DNA of 64,000 nucleotides from NCBI GenBank assembly GCA_036520615.1, contig DATDJI010000083.1, positions 68,864-132,863 on the forward strand. Reading direction: 5' to 3'. Below, piece by piece: positions 53,653 to 63,870 of the stretch. The notes beneath the pieces were generated by a model. That model made no database searches. It was not told the DNA's origin and saw nothing but the letters and a program-made list of their open reading frames with translations. Positions within the stretch are counted from its first letter, which is position 1. Each line of letters opens with the position of its first letter. This DNA comes from CAMCXE01 sp036520615. GTDB lineage: Bacteria; Pseudomonadota; Gammaproteobacteria; Pseudomonadales; Cellvibrionaceae. The position numbers were made by a program, and so were the translations under genes.

Positions 53653-55854
53653 CTAGTTAATTTGCCCAACCCCATCAAAAACCTTGTAATAATCAAAATC
53701 CACAAACCCACCGCTGGTTTTGGTTGCGTAGTTAAATAGTGCATACCTATAACCAATAAAGTGCGGCAGCGTGTACGACATTTGGATTGCATTGCCTATC
53801 TCCTTCCAACTTGTGCCATCAAGGCTGTAATAAAAATAAGCCTTGTCGGTTTTATTTTTAAAATCCATACGGATTTTAAAATACAATTTTGTTTGGTTCA
53901 CTGAGACTGTAGATATTTCTTTGGCGCTGCCTGAGGTCGCATCTACCATTACAACGCTTTTTGTGTTGCCGTTAATTTTAACGCCGACATAACCGTAATT
54001 TTTCTGTAAAGCGGCGAGCCCTGCCACATCCCCATCTTTCATCGCGGTAATATCCACAGCAATTATGCCGGTGGATTCAGGGCCAAAGCTGCGCTGGGTA
54101 AGTGAATTGCGCGCGGTTAAAATACTTTGATCAACTCGCGCGGTTGTTAAACGCAAAAATCCCGGTTTGGCTGTGAGAGACCAATTATTTTTATCGGGGT
54201 TGTGATTCCACTGCCAGGCCAATTTTAATTGACTATCGGTAAAATCATCGGAGCTGACAATTCCGGTTAACGATTGCTCTTTAACTTTAAAATCTAATGA
54301 GCTAGGAACTACACCATTATTGCCAAGTGTTGGCCAGCCGTTGTTCCATTTTACAGGGACTAAATAGGGTATGCGCCCAACCGAACCATGATCTTGAAAT
54401 AAAAACGCGTACCAAGCACCGTCGGCTGTATCAATAAAACCACCCTGAGCAATACCGTCATTTTTTAATACCACGCGACCTTCATAAGGCCCGGTCAGTG
54501 AGCTGGATTTGTAGAGTAATTGTGTGCGCCCGCCACCATTTGGCCAACAAATAAGGGAAATATAATATTGCCCATTTATTTTTTGCGCGTGGGTACCCTC
54601 AGCTGGGACTATTAGGCTTGCGCCTGCAATACTTGATGCATTAGCAATTAATATTTGATTAAGGCCACCTGATTTAATGCTTTTACCATCGGGCGTTAAT
54701 TCGATAATTTTTATAGTGTTGCTGCCGTAAACAAAAAATAATCGCCCGTTATCAAAAAACAGTGAGGAATCGTGATAAGCGCCACTAATTACGTTTCTCT
54801 CCCATGGGCCATTTTCCAGGCTATTCGTTGTAAATATGTAGGTTTTATTGGCAGCGTTAGAAAATGTACTGACATAATAAGTGCCTGCGTTATAAACCAA
54901 GCTGCTAGCCCAGGAGCCTCTACCATATTCATCTTGGCCGCCACTAAGTGTCATGGCATTACCGCTTTCTAAGGTTTCGTAGGCGTAATTAATAGTTTCC
55001 CATTGCACAAGATCCTTTGAGCGCATAATGGGAATGCCAGGATTCATGTGCATAGTGGTGCTGCTCATGTAATAGGTATCACCCATTCTTAGAACAGAAG
55101 GGTCAGGAACATCGGCCCAAATTAAAGGATTGGTGGCGGTAACGGTGGCAGGAGTGGGCGTGGACGATAGTTCGCCCAGTGCAGAATAAATAGCTAAGCC
55201 TGCCAGCGTGCCGTTATCTATTTCACTGGTAATATCGATATTTAAAACACCATCTGTTACAGCAATATTGTCAATTATTTTGGTTAGAGCCGAGCTTGCG
55301 CCAACGCTTGTGAAAATATCCAAAGCGCTAATTACTGGAGAGCCTTCAATCGCAATAGAAAATACTCGTTTATTCGCTTCACTCCAATAGAGTTCTGCTA
55401 ATTGCAATTTAATAGAATAGCGCGCTGAAGTAACTGGAATGGCGTAACTAAAACTTCCATAACGCTCGCTTTGAAATAATGTCGGCTCATTTGTATGTGC
55501 AATGGCAGAGGTTACAGTACGGGTTTGCCCGCCCTGGAAATAGCGGTCAGGTTCATAAATTTCGTTTTGTAGCGCAGTGTTATTTTCAGAACCGGAATTA
55601 ATGGCGATCACTAACGGTAGCTTTATTGCAGGTGTTCCGCTTGAGCTGGATGAAGAGCTAGAGCTCGAAGAAGAGCTTGTTGAGCTTGAGGAGGAATTGC
55701 TTGAGCTGGCTGACGAGGAATTACTTGAGCTGGAATTAGCAAGGCTGCCTGAACTAGACGACGATGTACTACTAGTGGATGGCGATTCGCCGCCGCAGGC
55801 ACTGAGCAAGAGAACGAGCGCTAAGACAAACGCCGATGTGCATTTAGAAAGCAT
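53653..55854 (-). CDS. GH43-type xylosidase/arabinofuranosidase lipoprotein
   Basis: 733 residues. The lipobox LLLSAC sets the lipidated Cys near residue 19, followed by a polyserine linker to about 72. A malectin-like beta-sandwich (about 80-225; AINSGSE, DRYFQGGQT, YSIKLQLAELYW) precedes a five-bladed GH43 propeller (about 235-525). The catalytic base is the Asp in WADVPDPSVLR; YHDSSLFFDNG and VPAEGTHAQKI carry other acid residues. The C-terminal 190 residues form a jelly-roll like that of GH43 xylosidases (FTDSQLKLAWQWNHNPD). It probably removes xylose or arabinose from xylan products, matching the GH10 lipoprotein at 9004. ATG 55854 is preferred over the GTG at 55863. Confidence 0.9.
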   Translation of the reverse strand: MLSKCTSAFVLALVLLLSACGGESPSTSSTSSSSSGSLANSSSSNSSSASSSNSSSSSTSSSSSSSSSSSSSGTPAIKLPLVIAINSGSENNTALQNEIYEPDRYFQGGQTRTVTSAIAHTNEPTLFQSERYGSFSYAIPVTSARYSIKLQLAELYWSEANKRVFSIAIEGSPVISALDIFTSVGASSALTKIIDNIAVTDGVLNIDITSEIDNGTLAGLAIYSALGELSSTPTPATVTATNPLIWADVPDPSVLRMGDTYYMSSTTMHMNPGIPIMRSKDLVQWETINYAYETLESGNAMTLSGGQDEYGRGSWASSLVYNAGTYYVSTFSNAANKTYIFTTNSLENGPWERNVISGAYHDSSLFFDNGRLFFVYGSNTIKIIELTPDGKSIKSGGLNQILIANASSIAGASLIVPAEGTHAQKINGQYYISLICWPNGGGRTQLLYKSSSLTGPYEGRVVLKNDGIAQGGFIDTADGAWYAFLFQDHGSVGRIPYLVPVKWNNGWPTLGNNGVVPSSLDFKVKEQSLTGIVSSDDFTDSQLKLAWQWNHNPDKNNWSLTAKPGFLRLTTARVDQSILTARNSLTQRSFGPESTGIIAVDITAMKDGDVAGLAALQKNYGYVGVKINGNTKSVVMVDATSGSAKEISTVSVNQTKLYFKIRMDFKNKTDKAYFYYSLDGTSWKEIGNAIQMSYTLPHFIGYRYALFNYATKTSGGFVDFDYYKVFDGVGQIN

Positions 55855-56321
55855 GTGAGGCACCTAGTAAGTCACTATTAATTATTATGGCGGCGCCTCG
55901 AAGGGCACACGGGCAACCGCTAAACAACTGATTTCCGGCTTGACCAGTAAATACAGACCTGAAAAATCCAATAACTATTAAATTGAGACAGTAGGCAAAC
56001 GTTTGAAATAGTCGGGTAAGATATAAGCCTCGTGGCATTATAGTCATACCGTATAACTAAACAATGCCAGGTCTGCACTCTATTGTGCAAAAGAGCTTTG
56101 AAGTCCATCACAGAGCGCAAAGCTATTTGGAGACAGGTTCATTGAACCTGCGTTGGATTAGGTTAGGGGTGAGTAAGGATTTAAAACTGGGACAATTGAT
56201 CGGGATTAATAAGCAATCGAATTTCTTTGGCTGTAGCCATCCTTCAGCTGCTGCTCAGGCCGCTGCTGAAAGTATTGAAATTATTTATCCGTAAATAGGC
56301 GCGGGAAAATAACAATAATTG
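55855..56321. other. Intergenic region with LacI-type operator candidate
   Basis: About 465 bp between the GH43 gene and the sulfatase. The palindrome CAAACGTTTG at 55996-56005 has the central CG of LacI/GalR operators and is about 140 bp upstream of the GH43 start. A 76-codon plus-strand frame (56064-56294) with no ribosome site is not called as a gene. Confidence 0.4.
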
Positions 56322-57746
56322 TTAAAGCTGGGATTGATAATGATCAGCCTGCAATTTTGCATCTATTTTGTAGGTGCGAACATCAGCAGTAATTGGCAAC
56401 ATAGTTTCGTTCCAGTCATTCCAGCGCTGTTTTAATCGGCTAAAAATATCCGGGTATTTTTGCGCAAGATTAGCTCGCTCGCTTTGGTCCTCTGCTAAAT
56501 TAAATAAAAATTCATTGTTGGCGATTTTAAGATATTTCCAATCGCCAGAGCGCACCGCTGCTTGGTTATTTGCTTTGTAGCGCCAAAATAACTCGCGCGG
56601 GCGCGCTGGGGCCGTAGCTAAAATGGCGGGTAAAATGTTTTCACCGTCAGGCGGATAATGAGTATTCGCCGTACCGCCAGCTGCGGCTAAAAGTGTGGGA
56701 AGCCAATCCATGCTAATAATCACTTGTTGAGAAATTTGCGCAGGCCTTACCTGCGCAGGCCACCGCACTATAGCAGGCACACGAATACCGCCTTCTAATA
56801 ATTCGGACTTTTGTCCACTAAGCGGCCAGGTGCGAGAAAACCGCTCACCGCCGTTATCACTAGTAAAAATAACTATTGTATTGTCAGCGATATTTTTATC
56901 GTTTAATGCAGATAATATTTCACCCACGGCTTTATCCATAGAGCCGACCATTTTTGCATAGGTAGCCAAATTTCCACCGTCGTAATGACCAAGGGTCGAT
57001 AATGATTTTGCAATTCCTTCATCATTCGGCCCTTCCCAGGGCCAGTGCGGAGCGGTGAAGTGTACAGATAAGAAAAAGGGCTTTTTGACTGATTGTTCAG
57101 TAATAAATGCTTTGGCACGAGCAGCAATTAAATCGGTGTAATAGCCTACTTGATGCACCGGAGTTTCGTTTTCGTACAAATCTTCTTTGGCTTTTTCATC
57201 TACACCATTTTTGTGAGTGAAATAATCAATGGCGCCACCATAATTACCAAAAAATTTATCGTAGCCGCTTTTAAGCGGACTAAATTTGGGCAGTGACCCT
57301 AAATGCCATTTGCCGAATAATGCAGTGGTATAGCCAATTTTTTTTAATAAGGACGGCAGTGTTGGGTGCGATGGCGGCAGGCCCAGCGATTCCGATGCGC
57401 CAGCAAGAGGCTCTTCAAGCCCGCCACGCAATCTATATTGGTAACGCCCGGTAATTAAACCAAAGCGTGTTGCCGAGCAGACCGCAGAGTTAGCATAGGC
57501 CTGAGTAAAGCGAATACCATCGAGTGCTAAACGATCTAAATTAGGTGTTGTAAAATCTGTTTGCCCGTAAACGCTTAAATCTGCAAAACCCAAATCATCG
57601 GCCAGAATAAAAATAATATTGGGTTTTGCGGCTGCGGGTTTTTGTGTGGCGCCAAAAGCTTGCCGCGCGACGCCGCTTAATAAACCCAATGACACCGCCG
57701 ATATTCCACCTAATAAGCGGCGGCGAAATAAACTAAAATCGCGCAT
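56322..57746 (-). CDS. Secreted sulfatase (formylglycine type)
   Basis: About 474 residues. The N-terminus (LFRRRLLGGISAVSLGLLSG) looks like a twin-arginine signal. The alkaline-phosphatase-fold core has IIFILADDLGFADLSVYG (metal-binding Asp pair) and the modification site VCSATRFGLITGR. Here the formylglycine Cys is in C-x-A-x-R, the accepted alternative to C-x-P-x-R. GKWHLGS, FTAPHWPW and IFTSDNGGE supply further active-site residues. ATG 57746 is 4 bp after the sulfotransferase stop; a TTG at 57761 would overlap it. Formylglycine-generating enzyme must be encoded elsewhere. It hydrolyses an unknown sulfate ester, perhaps of a sulfated polysaccharide. Confidence 0.93.
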   Translation of the reverse strand: MRDFSLFRRRLLGGISAVSLGLLSGVARQAFGATQKPAAAKPNIIFILADDLGFADLSVYGQTDFTTPNLDRLALDGIRFTQAYANSAVCSATRFGLITGRYQYRLRGGLEEPLAGASESLGLPPSHPTLPSLLKKIGYTTALFGKWHLGSLPKFSPLKSGYDKFFGNYGGAIDYFTHKNGVDEKAKEDLYENETPVHQVGYYTDLIAARAKAFITEQSVKKPFFLSVHFTAPHWPWEGPNDEGIAKSLSTLGHYDGGNLATYAKMVGSMDKAVGEILSALNDKNIADNTIVIFTSDNGGERFSRTWPLSGQKSELLEGGIRVPAIVRWPAQVRPAQISQQVIISMDWLPTLLAAAGGTANTHYPPDGENILPAILATAPARPRELFWRYKANNQAAVRSGDWKYLKIANNEFLFNLAEDQSERANLAQKYPDIFSRLKQRWNDWNETMLPITADVRTYKIDAKLQADHYQSQL

Positions 57747-57750
57747 ATTA

Positions 57751-59151
57751 TTATTTTTCAACCGGTAGCTGGTATTGGCTTACATTTAGAGGTTTAACCG
57801 GCTTTTCAGAGCGTGGTGTGCCATCTGGAGCCCAGTCGTAGGGAACTGGTTGAGCGCGAAATACACTATTATTAATAGTGGGTTTTTCATCTTTGGGATT
57901 GGGTTTGCTAAAGTAAGGGCTAATGTATTCCCAAACAATTTCGCCTTGCGCAGTAACCTGGAAGAATCGCCCATTCATACCTTCATCAATTAGTGTATTG
58001 CCATTGGGTAGGCGGCGAGCGCTGCTAATATAGGAGCTATAAAAAGTGTAATTAGGCGCTCCTGAATCGACGCCCGTGTACTGCCATACTATGGCATTTT
58101 TAATCGGGTCTATCTCTAACACTCGCGAGCCAGGTTGGGTATTTAATTTTACCGATGGATAACCCGCTTCACCCTGGTTATCAAACACTAATAAATTACC
58201 CTCACCAGGTAATCCTTTAGGGATAATATGAGCATCGTGCTGGCCGGTAATTTGATCCACCGGGCGAGGTAATTTATTCGGAGTTGTAATGGGAGGGTAA
58301 TCCGGCCCTATATGCCAAACAATTTTGCCGGTTTTTTTATCGATAATAGCGGTGAAATTGGCCTCGCGTGCGCAGACTACAATATTATCCGGATTAAATC
58401 GTGCATCGCCTGCGTCGAACCATTTATTTGGCCCGACTACAGACATGTTATTGAAGTGCAAATAATCAAAAGGAACGGTTTTATCGTTGCGTGAAGTCGA
58501 TTCGCGTATAAGCTTTAATGCTTCATCACTAAAACCATATTCGTTAAAGTGATCGTAGGCAGCCCATTGCCATACAACTTTACCCTCAGGGGTAAGTTCA
58601 TAAATACCGTCTTCTAATAATTTTTCAGCTTTAAACCCTGTGACTGGACGCTGATAATTAACCAAAATTAACGTATTACCGTTAGGTAATTTGCGCCAGT
58701 CATGATGTTGGCGAACGTTACTGCCAATATTTGTAGCATCGGCAGTAGTTGTGCCGCTGGCATAGGCATCTTGGCTTTTCACGCCGCTCCATTGCCAGAT
58801 AATATTACCATCCCAGTCCGTTTCACCAATGGCTTGAGCGCCGTTCGGATCGCTGCGCCCTCCGGTTTCCCCGGTAAATTGAACAAGAACATGGCCTTTT
58901 TTGCCACCAACCAGTTTAGGGTCGATAAATACTGAAGGAAAGCCGTTGTAATTCCATTGATGCACTTCGTTACCATTTAAATCAATCAAATGGGTTTTTT
59001 TATCCTGGCCGGCAAAAAGTACATAAGAATTATAAGCTTTGCTTGGGTTGTATCGCGTCACTCCGGTAGGATATACGCTAGGGCTTGCCTCGCAGAGCGC
59101 AGCAAAAAAAATTGACGATACCGCAAGGGGGTTTAATATATTTTTGTGCAT
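57751..59151 (-). CDS. Arylsulfotransferase (ASST) family protein, secreted
   Basis: 466 residues with a signal peptide (PLAVSSIFFAALCEAS). The body is a beta-propeller with repeated W/LPNGNTLI and GNIIWQW blades. Histidines seen in VRQHHDWRKLPNG, DYLHFNN and GQHDAHIIPKG match the catalytic and sulfate-binding histidines of bacterial AssT, which moves sulfate between phenols without PAPS. The stop is 4 bp from the sulfatase ATG, so the two are cotranslated. Adjacency of a sulfate-ester hydrolase and a sulfotransferase suggests processing of one sulfated compound (inference). Related propellers without transferase activity exist. Confidence 0.82.
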   Translation of the reverse strand: MHKNILNPLAVSSIFFAALCEASPSVYPTGVTRYNPSKAYNSYVLFAGQDKKTHLIDLNGNEVHQWNYNGFPSVFIDPKLVGGKKGHVLVQFTGETGGRSDPNGAQAIGETDWDGNIIWQWSGVKSQDAYASGTTTADATNIGSNVRQHHDWRKLPNGNTLILVNYQRPVTGFKAEKLLEDGIYELTPEGKVVWQWAAYDHFNEYGFSDEALKLIRESTSRNDKTVPFDYLHFNNMSVVGPNKWFDAGDARFNPDNIVVCAREANFTAIIDKKTGKIVWHIGPDYPPITTPNKLPRPVDQITGQHDAHIIPKGLPGEGNLLVFDNQGEAGYPSVKLNTQPGSRVLEIDPIKNAIVWQYTGVDSGAPNYTFYSSYISSARRLPNGNTLIDEGMNGRFFQVTAQGEIVWEYISPYFSKPNPKDEKPTINNSVFRAQPVPYDWAPDGTPRSEKPVKPLNVSQYQLPVEK

Positions 59152-59390
59152 TAATAGGTGCTCTAAGCCAAATCAGGTAATTGTTAACCAGATGTTAAAG
59201 GAGGTGCGGTTAAAGAAGATAAATCCATGGAGTGCGTATTTTTTGCAAAATAAAAGTTGCCCGGCGGCATATAAGAACTGCAATAGCCCAGACTAAACTT
59301 TTAGAAAAATTTATTTAAAGGGCGCCTTTTAGAGAAATCCCACCCGATATTTATGGTTTGAAAAATTATACTTGGAAAATAATATAGGGC

Positions 59391-59416
59391 AGCCTGCACA
59401 TGTCCCTGTGCAGGCT
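59391..59416 (-). terminator. Hairpin after the MBL-fold gene
   Basis: AGCCTGCACA and TGTGCAGGCT form a perfect 10-bp stem with a 6-nt loop, 25 bp after the stop codon at 59442. T residues after it are few, so termination may be partial, leaving readthrough into the sulfotransferase-sulfatase pair. Confidence 0.55.
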
Positions 59417-59441
59417 AGGCTTGGGTATTAAGAGAAACTAA

Positions 59442-60899
59442 TTAAGATTTTATACCAATATAATTTTTTAAATCCGCCAATGTGGCGACTCCCGGCCCAT
59501 GCAGTGCAGCAATTTGGGCAACATCCAACTTTAGGTTTTGAATGATTTCATAAAGGTTTTTGGAGTAGGGGTTGACGCTTGCAGGTGCTGGCGCACCCTG
59601 TGCCAGAGGCGTATAAGCGTCCGCCTCAATGACAATTTTTTCATTGGGTAAATAAATTAACGCAAAGGCATCATTGTGGCTGTTGCCCGTGAGCGGATAT
59701 AACTCGATTTTATGAGTATCTCCTAAAGTGTATTTGCCACTAAAAGTTTCAAATTTGGCTGATTTTTTTGATAGAGCCAATTTGTCTGGGTTTATGCTGT
59801 GAGGCTGCTTCCAGATGGTTTGATAATAAGCTTGATTATTTTTGTGGGTAACTATAGTAGCCCCTGCGTCAACAAATGTTCGCACTCCGCCAAGGTGGTC
59901 AAAATGTGCATGTGTGTTAATTAAATATTTGATCGGCTTGTTGGGTAAAATTTCTTTTACTTTTGCAATTACTGCCAGCGAGCGATCCTCATTTTGTGGC
60001 GCCTCAACCAGGATTACATGATCAGTTTGTTCTACCGCTACGCTGTGATGGGTACCGCCGGTTAAATAATAAACCCCTTCGGCTAGTTTTGTTGAAGCTA
60101 CATTGACAGTAGGCGTAGTACCGCTAATTTCAGTCGGAGCGGTGATAGCTACACTTGCGTTGGGCTGCACCTCAGTAACAGAAATATCCAGTATGGGATG
60201 GCCACCTAATTTCTTACTAATGTGGCTTGGGAATTTTATGCCATTGCGATCTTGGTAATCACTAAATGCGGTTTCGTAAAGGGTGTCACCAAGCACGGGG
60301 TTGTCGACCCAAGTTTGCACACTGTCCACAAGATTTTTGCTATTGATAATACCTTTATATTGGTATTTTTTATCCAGCGTAAAACTCACTTCTATTCCGT
60401 CTTTAGCTGGTTTGCTCGTGGCATTATTAGCAAGCGCTGCGCGAATAAAACCCTGCGGTGTGGATAGAATTTCAGCTCTACGCTCTTCAATTGCAGCCGG
60501 TTGATTTGTCGCGGCGGGTGCATTATTAGCCGGTGGCGTTGTGGCAAGATTCCAGGCAGCGTTGTCACTAATATATTGATCCGCTTTTTGTTCTACAGGT
60601 GCGGGACGATTGCGACCGGGTTCTATAACCTGTTTGCGAGTAATCTGTACGCGCCCGGCAGTTTTATCGAAATTGATATCCGCTTGGTAGCTGATCACAT
60701 CAAATTTAGGCCAGGGTAGTGTTGGTGCTGGTGCCTGACCAAACTGGTACCAACTGCCGGTGCCTTTAAAAATTAATGAGGAGGTCGATTTAGCTTTAAG
60801 TGCTTCGTCCGCTTGTTGCAGGCTGGCAGCTTGTACAGCTACAGGAAGCGCTAAGGTTGTAAAAACCAATGCATGTAAAATTTTTATTGTGCTGCTCAT
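59442..60899 (-). CDS. Secreted metallo-beta-lactamase-fold hydrolase
   Basis: 485 residues with a signal peptide (LHALVFTTLALPVAVQA). The N-terminal half (30-250) is a beta-rich domain without a recognised family. The MBL domain starts near 265 (LAEGVYYLTGGTHHSVAVEQ); NTHAHFDHLGG carries the first zinc ligands, GNSHNDAFALIYLP the His, VIEADAY the bridging Asp, and ALHGPGVA the last His. The complete motif set indicates an active zinc hydrolase. It sits on the same strand as the TonB receptor upstream and the sulfotransferase-sulfatase pair downstream. It is not of the SdsA alkylsulfatase type by length or motif; the substrate is unknown. Confidence 0.88.
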   Translation of the reverse strand: MSSTIKILHALVFTTLALPVAVQAASLQQADEALKAKSTSSLIFKGTGSWYQFGQAPAPTLPWPKFDVISYQADINFDKTAGRVQITRKQVIEPGRNRPAPVEQKADQYISDNAAWNLATTPPANNAPAATNQPAAIEERRAEILSTPQGFIRAALANNATSKPAKDGIEVSFTLDKKYQYKGIINSKNLVDSVQTWVDNPVLGDTLYETAFSDYQDRNGIKFPSHISKKLGGHPILDISVTEVQPNASVAITAPTEISGTTPTVNVASTKLAEGVYYLTGGTHHSVAVEQTDHVILVEAPQNEDRSLAVIAKVKEILPNKPIKYLINTHAHFDHLGGVRTFVDAGATIVTHKNNQAYYQTIWKQPHSINPDKLALSKKSAKFETFSGKYTLGDTHKIELYPLTGNSHNDAFALIYLPNEKIVIEADAYTPLAQGAPAPASVNPYSKNLYEIIQNLKLDVAQIAALHGPGVATLADLKNYIGIKS

Positions 60900-61256
60900 C
60901 GTATGCCTATCTTCAGTTGTGGATGATTACATTTAAAAAATTATTAGAGCTGATATTAAAAATAACCTGTATCGCCTGAGCAGATATTGTTGGCATTTAA
61001 CTGCTTGAATATCCGGCTTAAACTAGGGGCTGCCAAGCACTAGCAACAGCCGTTCCAAATAAAACGCTGGCAAACAAGGCAATAAAAACAATTTTGTATA
61101 TAAATTAGACGTCGACTGTTATGTTTTACACATCAATGTAAATATTTTGTTGAAATTTAATCATTGAAAGGCCCGCGCAGAAATTTAGTTGCTTAATTTT
61201 TAAAAACGTAAAGAAGTATTTCGGGCAAGATGATTCTCGCCCGTCAGCTCAGTTGA
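60900..61256. other. Intergenic region between TonB receptor and MBL gene
   Basis: About 355 bp. It holds an inverted repeat TTTACA-N6-TGTAAA (61125-61142), about 225 bp before the MBL start, a candidate regulator site. No terminator with T run was recognised after the receptor. Confidence 0.4.
61125..61142. promoter_or_regulatory. Inverted repeat, candidate operator
   Basis: TTTACACATCAATGTAAA has perfect 6-bp arms and a 6-bp spacer, typical of a dimeric regulator site. Confidence 0.4.
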
Positions 61257-63870
61257 TTAAAAGTGCGAATCAAAAACTAACCCAAACCAGCGTCTTTGAT
61301 TGTAAGGCGTATAAGTTGTCCAGGCGATTTCGTGTGGGTGTTCATCCAAGATATTCTTCACCACCAGGCTTACATCATATTTACCGTTTTTACTGGCTAT
61401 ACCTAAGGAGGCATCGGTAATGAAATAAGCATCTACGTTGGCATAGGTAGAAAATGTATCGCCGGTATTAAAATCACTTGTATAAGAAGTGTTAAAACTT
61501 GTATGCAGTTCAGCCTGGTTAAAGGGAAGGCGATATTCTGCACCGGCATTAAATGTTACTAAAGCGGCACCCGGCAAGCGCTCGTCGGATTTATCGAGAA
61601 ATGGGTCAGGCAAATAAGCTAGCTCGTCAGGTTTGGGCGAATTTTTATATTCACCGTAACGTGCGTCATTATAGGCACCACTAAAACGGATTGTGGTATT
61701 AGTTATGCCGGTATAAGTCCCGTCAATTTCTAAGCCCTGTACAACAACCTCAGGTACATTGCCTTGCGAGGTGATATAGGTGGTGGCGCCATTTTTAGCT
61801 TTTTCTAGTGCATCGCCTGTAAGATTGGGGTCGAGATTACTGATTGCAGTTGCAGTGGCAAAATTGTCCACGGTGCGGATTGCTTGCTGATAATTATCAA
61901 TATTGAGCCTAAAGACATCAGCGTTGAGTGTGAGCGTATTGTTGAATAAAAAACTTTTTGCACCAATTTCGAAAGCGTTTGTTGTTTCGGCTTTTACCGG
62001 TGCGCTCCTGCCGTTAATATTAAAAGCCGTGCCCGCTTTTTCGCCATGTTGCCAGGTAATATACGCAGTTATTTGATCATTAAATTCGTAGCGTTGGCTT
62101 AGGTTCGAAGTAATTAAATCGTCTTTGTAGGCATTTTTGGTATTGGGAATAAGTAAGCCTATTGTGCTATTACGCAAGGTTTTTGCGGCACCGACTTGAG
62201 CTTTTTGCTCCTTAGTTAAACTATTGTACGCTGCGCCAGGAGTATTGGCATTAATAGCGGCACCATAATACCGGTTAGCTACCTGGTCAGCTAACTGCAA
62301 TTGCTCCAGTGTATTATTATCAACTAACACTTGTTCCAATTTACCTGTTGCCGGGTTGGTTTGGTAAACATTCGTGCCGCGGTTGCCGTTGGCGATAGTG
62401 GCGAAGCCGTCTAAATTAAACGTATTAATATTTTCTGGATTTAACGCACCGCCAACTCCATTGTTCACTAATATAATCGCATCTTCTGTTGTGCGGTCTT
62501 GGTGGTCGAATCGCAAACCCGCTGTAAATGTTGCAGCCTCTGACCAATGCCAATCGATTTGGCCGAATAGAGCTTGGCTTTCGGTATTCACCCAAATATC
62601 AGCTTTTCTAAACATATCCTCTAGCGAGTCTTTAAGTAGCGCAAGGCCTGCACCGCGATTAACACCTGCGTTGCGGTCTAATAAATTGTATTGGGTAGTA
62701 TTAGCAAACCATGCACCCGCATCGCTGCCCCAGCTAGTGCGGCTTTGTACGTCAGTTTTAGATTTATATAAATAAATTCCACTTGTGTAATCAATGGCCT
62801 TGCCGGGTGTGGAGGTAATACGGAATTCTTGGCTATATTGGCTAAAGTCCACACTGCCACCACCGTGTTTACTAATGTCAAATGACGTGCCTTCATCATT
62901 GTGGGCGTCAAAATAAAACGACCGCCAAGCACTAATTGATGTCAACTTATACGCATCGGTTAACCAATTTATTTCACCACCCCAACCCCCAGTGGATAAG
63001 TATTGTCCTTGCTGTTCATTAAAATGAACATTGGGGTTTTTATCGGTAGCGACATAATCTGCATAATAATCAAAATTACGGCCTGGAGTTTCCGGGCTCG
63101 GGCGATTAGCAAACCAGGCTCTAGGCGCATTCCACTGTTCCGCTTTTATTTTGGCACTTTGAGGGTCAGCAGGATTAACAAGATTGGACGTATCAACCAG
63201 CGTTTTATAACCATATAATTTTGCACGCGGTGTAGCGCCGCTGCTGTCGGTTAAAACAGGTTGTACACCTGTGTAATTACCTGCAACATAGTCCGCGAAT
63301 GTGCGGCCTTCATAATACTCCGGCTGGTCATGCCGCAATGTAAGGCCATTTTCAAATTGCGGCGCTTTAGGCTGTCTATCAAAACTTACTTTAAAACTCA
63401 GTGCCTCTGTGGGGGTTAATAACAATTGAATACGCCCGGCGGCACGGTTTTTATTGTATTGAGTATTGTTCGTATCGTAGCCAAATGTATTGTGGTAAAA
63501 GCCTTCGCCTTTATCGACAATAACGGCTCCGCGCCACGCCAATAAATCATCGATAATTGGCCCACCACTGGCTGCCCGCACCACCAACGTGTCCCAAGAG
63601 CCATAGGCAATAGAAAAATCTGAACTTGCTTTAAAGCTGGGCTGTTTGGTAATTACATTAACTTGCCCTGCACTACCACCTTTTCCACCTAAGGTTCCGG
63701 TCGGGCCTCGGTAGCTTTCTATAGCTTCGACGTCATAAAAATCAAAATTACCCAAAGCGGTTAAACCAAAGCTTACGCCGTCTTGCACAACTAAAACACT
63801 TGGGTCTTGGACTTCATTGAAGGCGCGTTTACCTATGCCGCGAATAGATAATGAACCACCGCGTGAATTA
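61257..63870 (-). CDS. TonB-dependent receptor, 5' end cut by an IS element
   Basis: About 870 codons remain: the second part of the plug domain (LSIRGIGKRAFNEV, VLVVQDGVSFG, YRGPTGTLGGKGGSAGQVNVITKQP) and the whole outer-membrane beta-barrel, ending in RRWFGLVFDSHF with the terminal Phe needed for assembly. Reading upstream on the minus strand, the frame runs through SRGGSLS into sequence belonging to the IS element at 63871, then stops. The signal peptide, TonB box and first plug part are not in this piece. As it stands, the product cannot be exported, so uptake by this receptor is probably lost. Its neighbours suggest the substrate was a sulfated or esterified compound. Confidence 0.9.

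Noticed and set aside
55577..55858. Plus-strand frame rich in Glu and Leu
   Set aside because: Antisense of the polyserine linker of the GH43 lipoprotein, with no ribosome site.
56064..56294. 76-codon plus-strand frame between GH43 and sulfatase genes
   Set aside because: No ribosome site, an upstream stop just before the ATG, and no recognised domain; it may be a gene remnant but cannot be supported.
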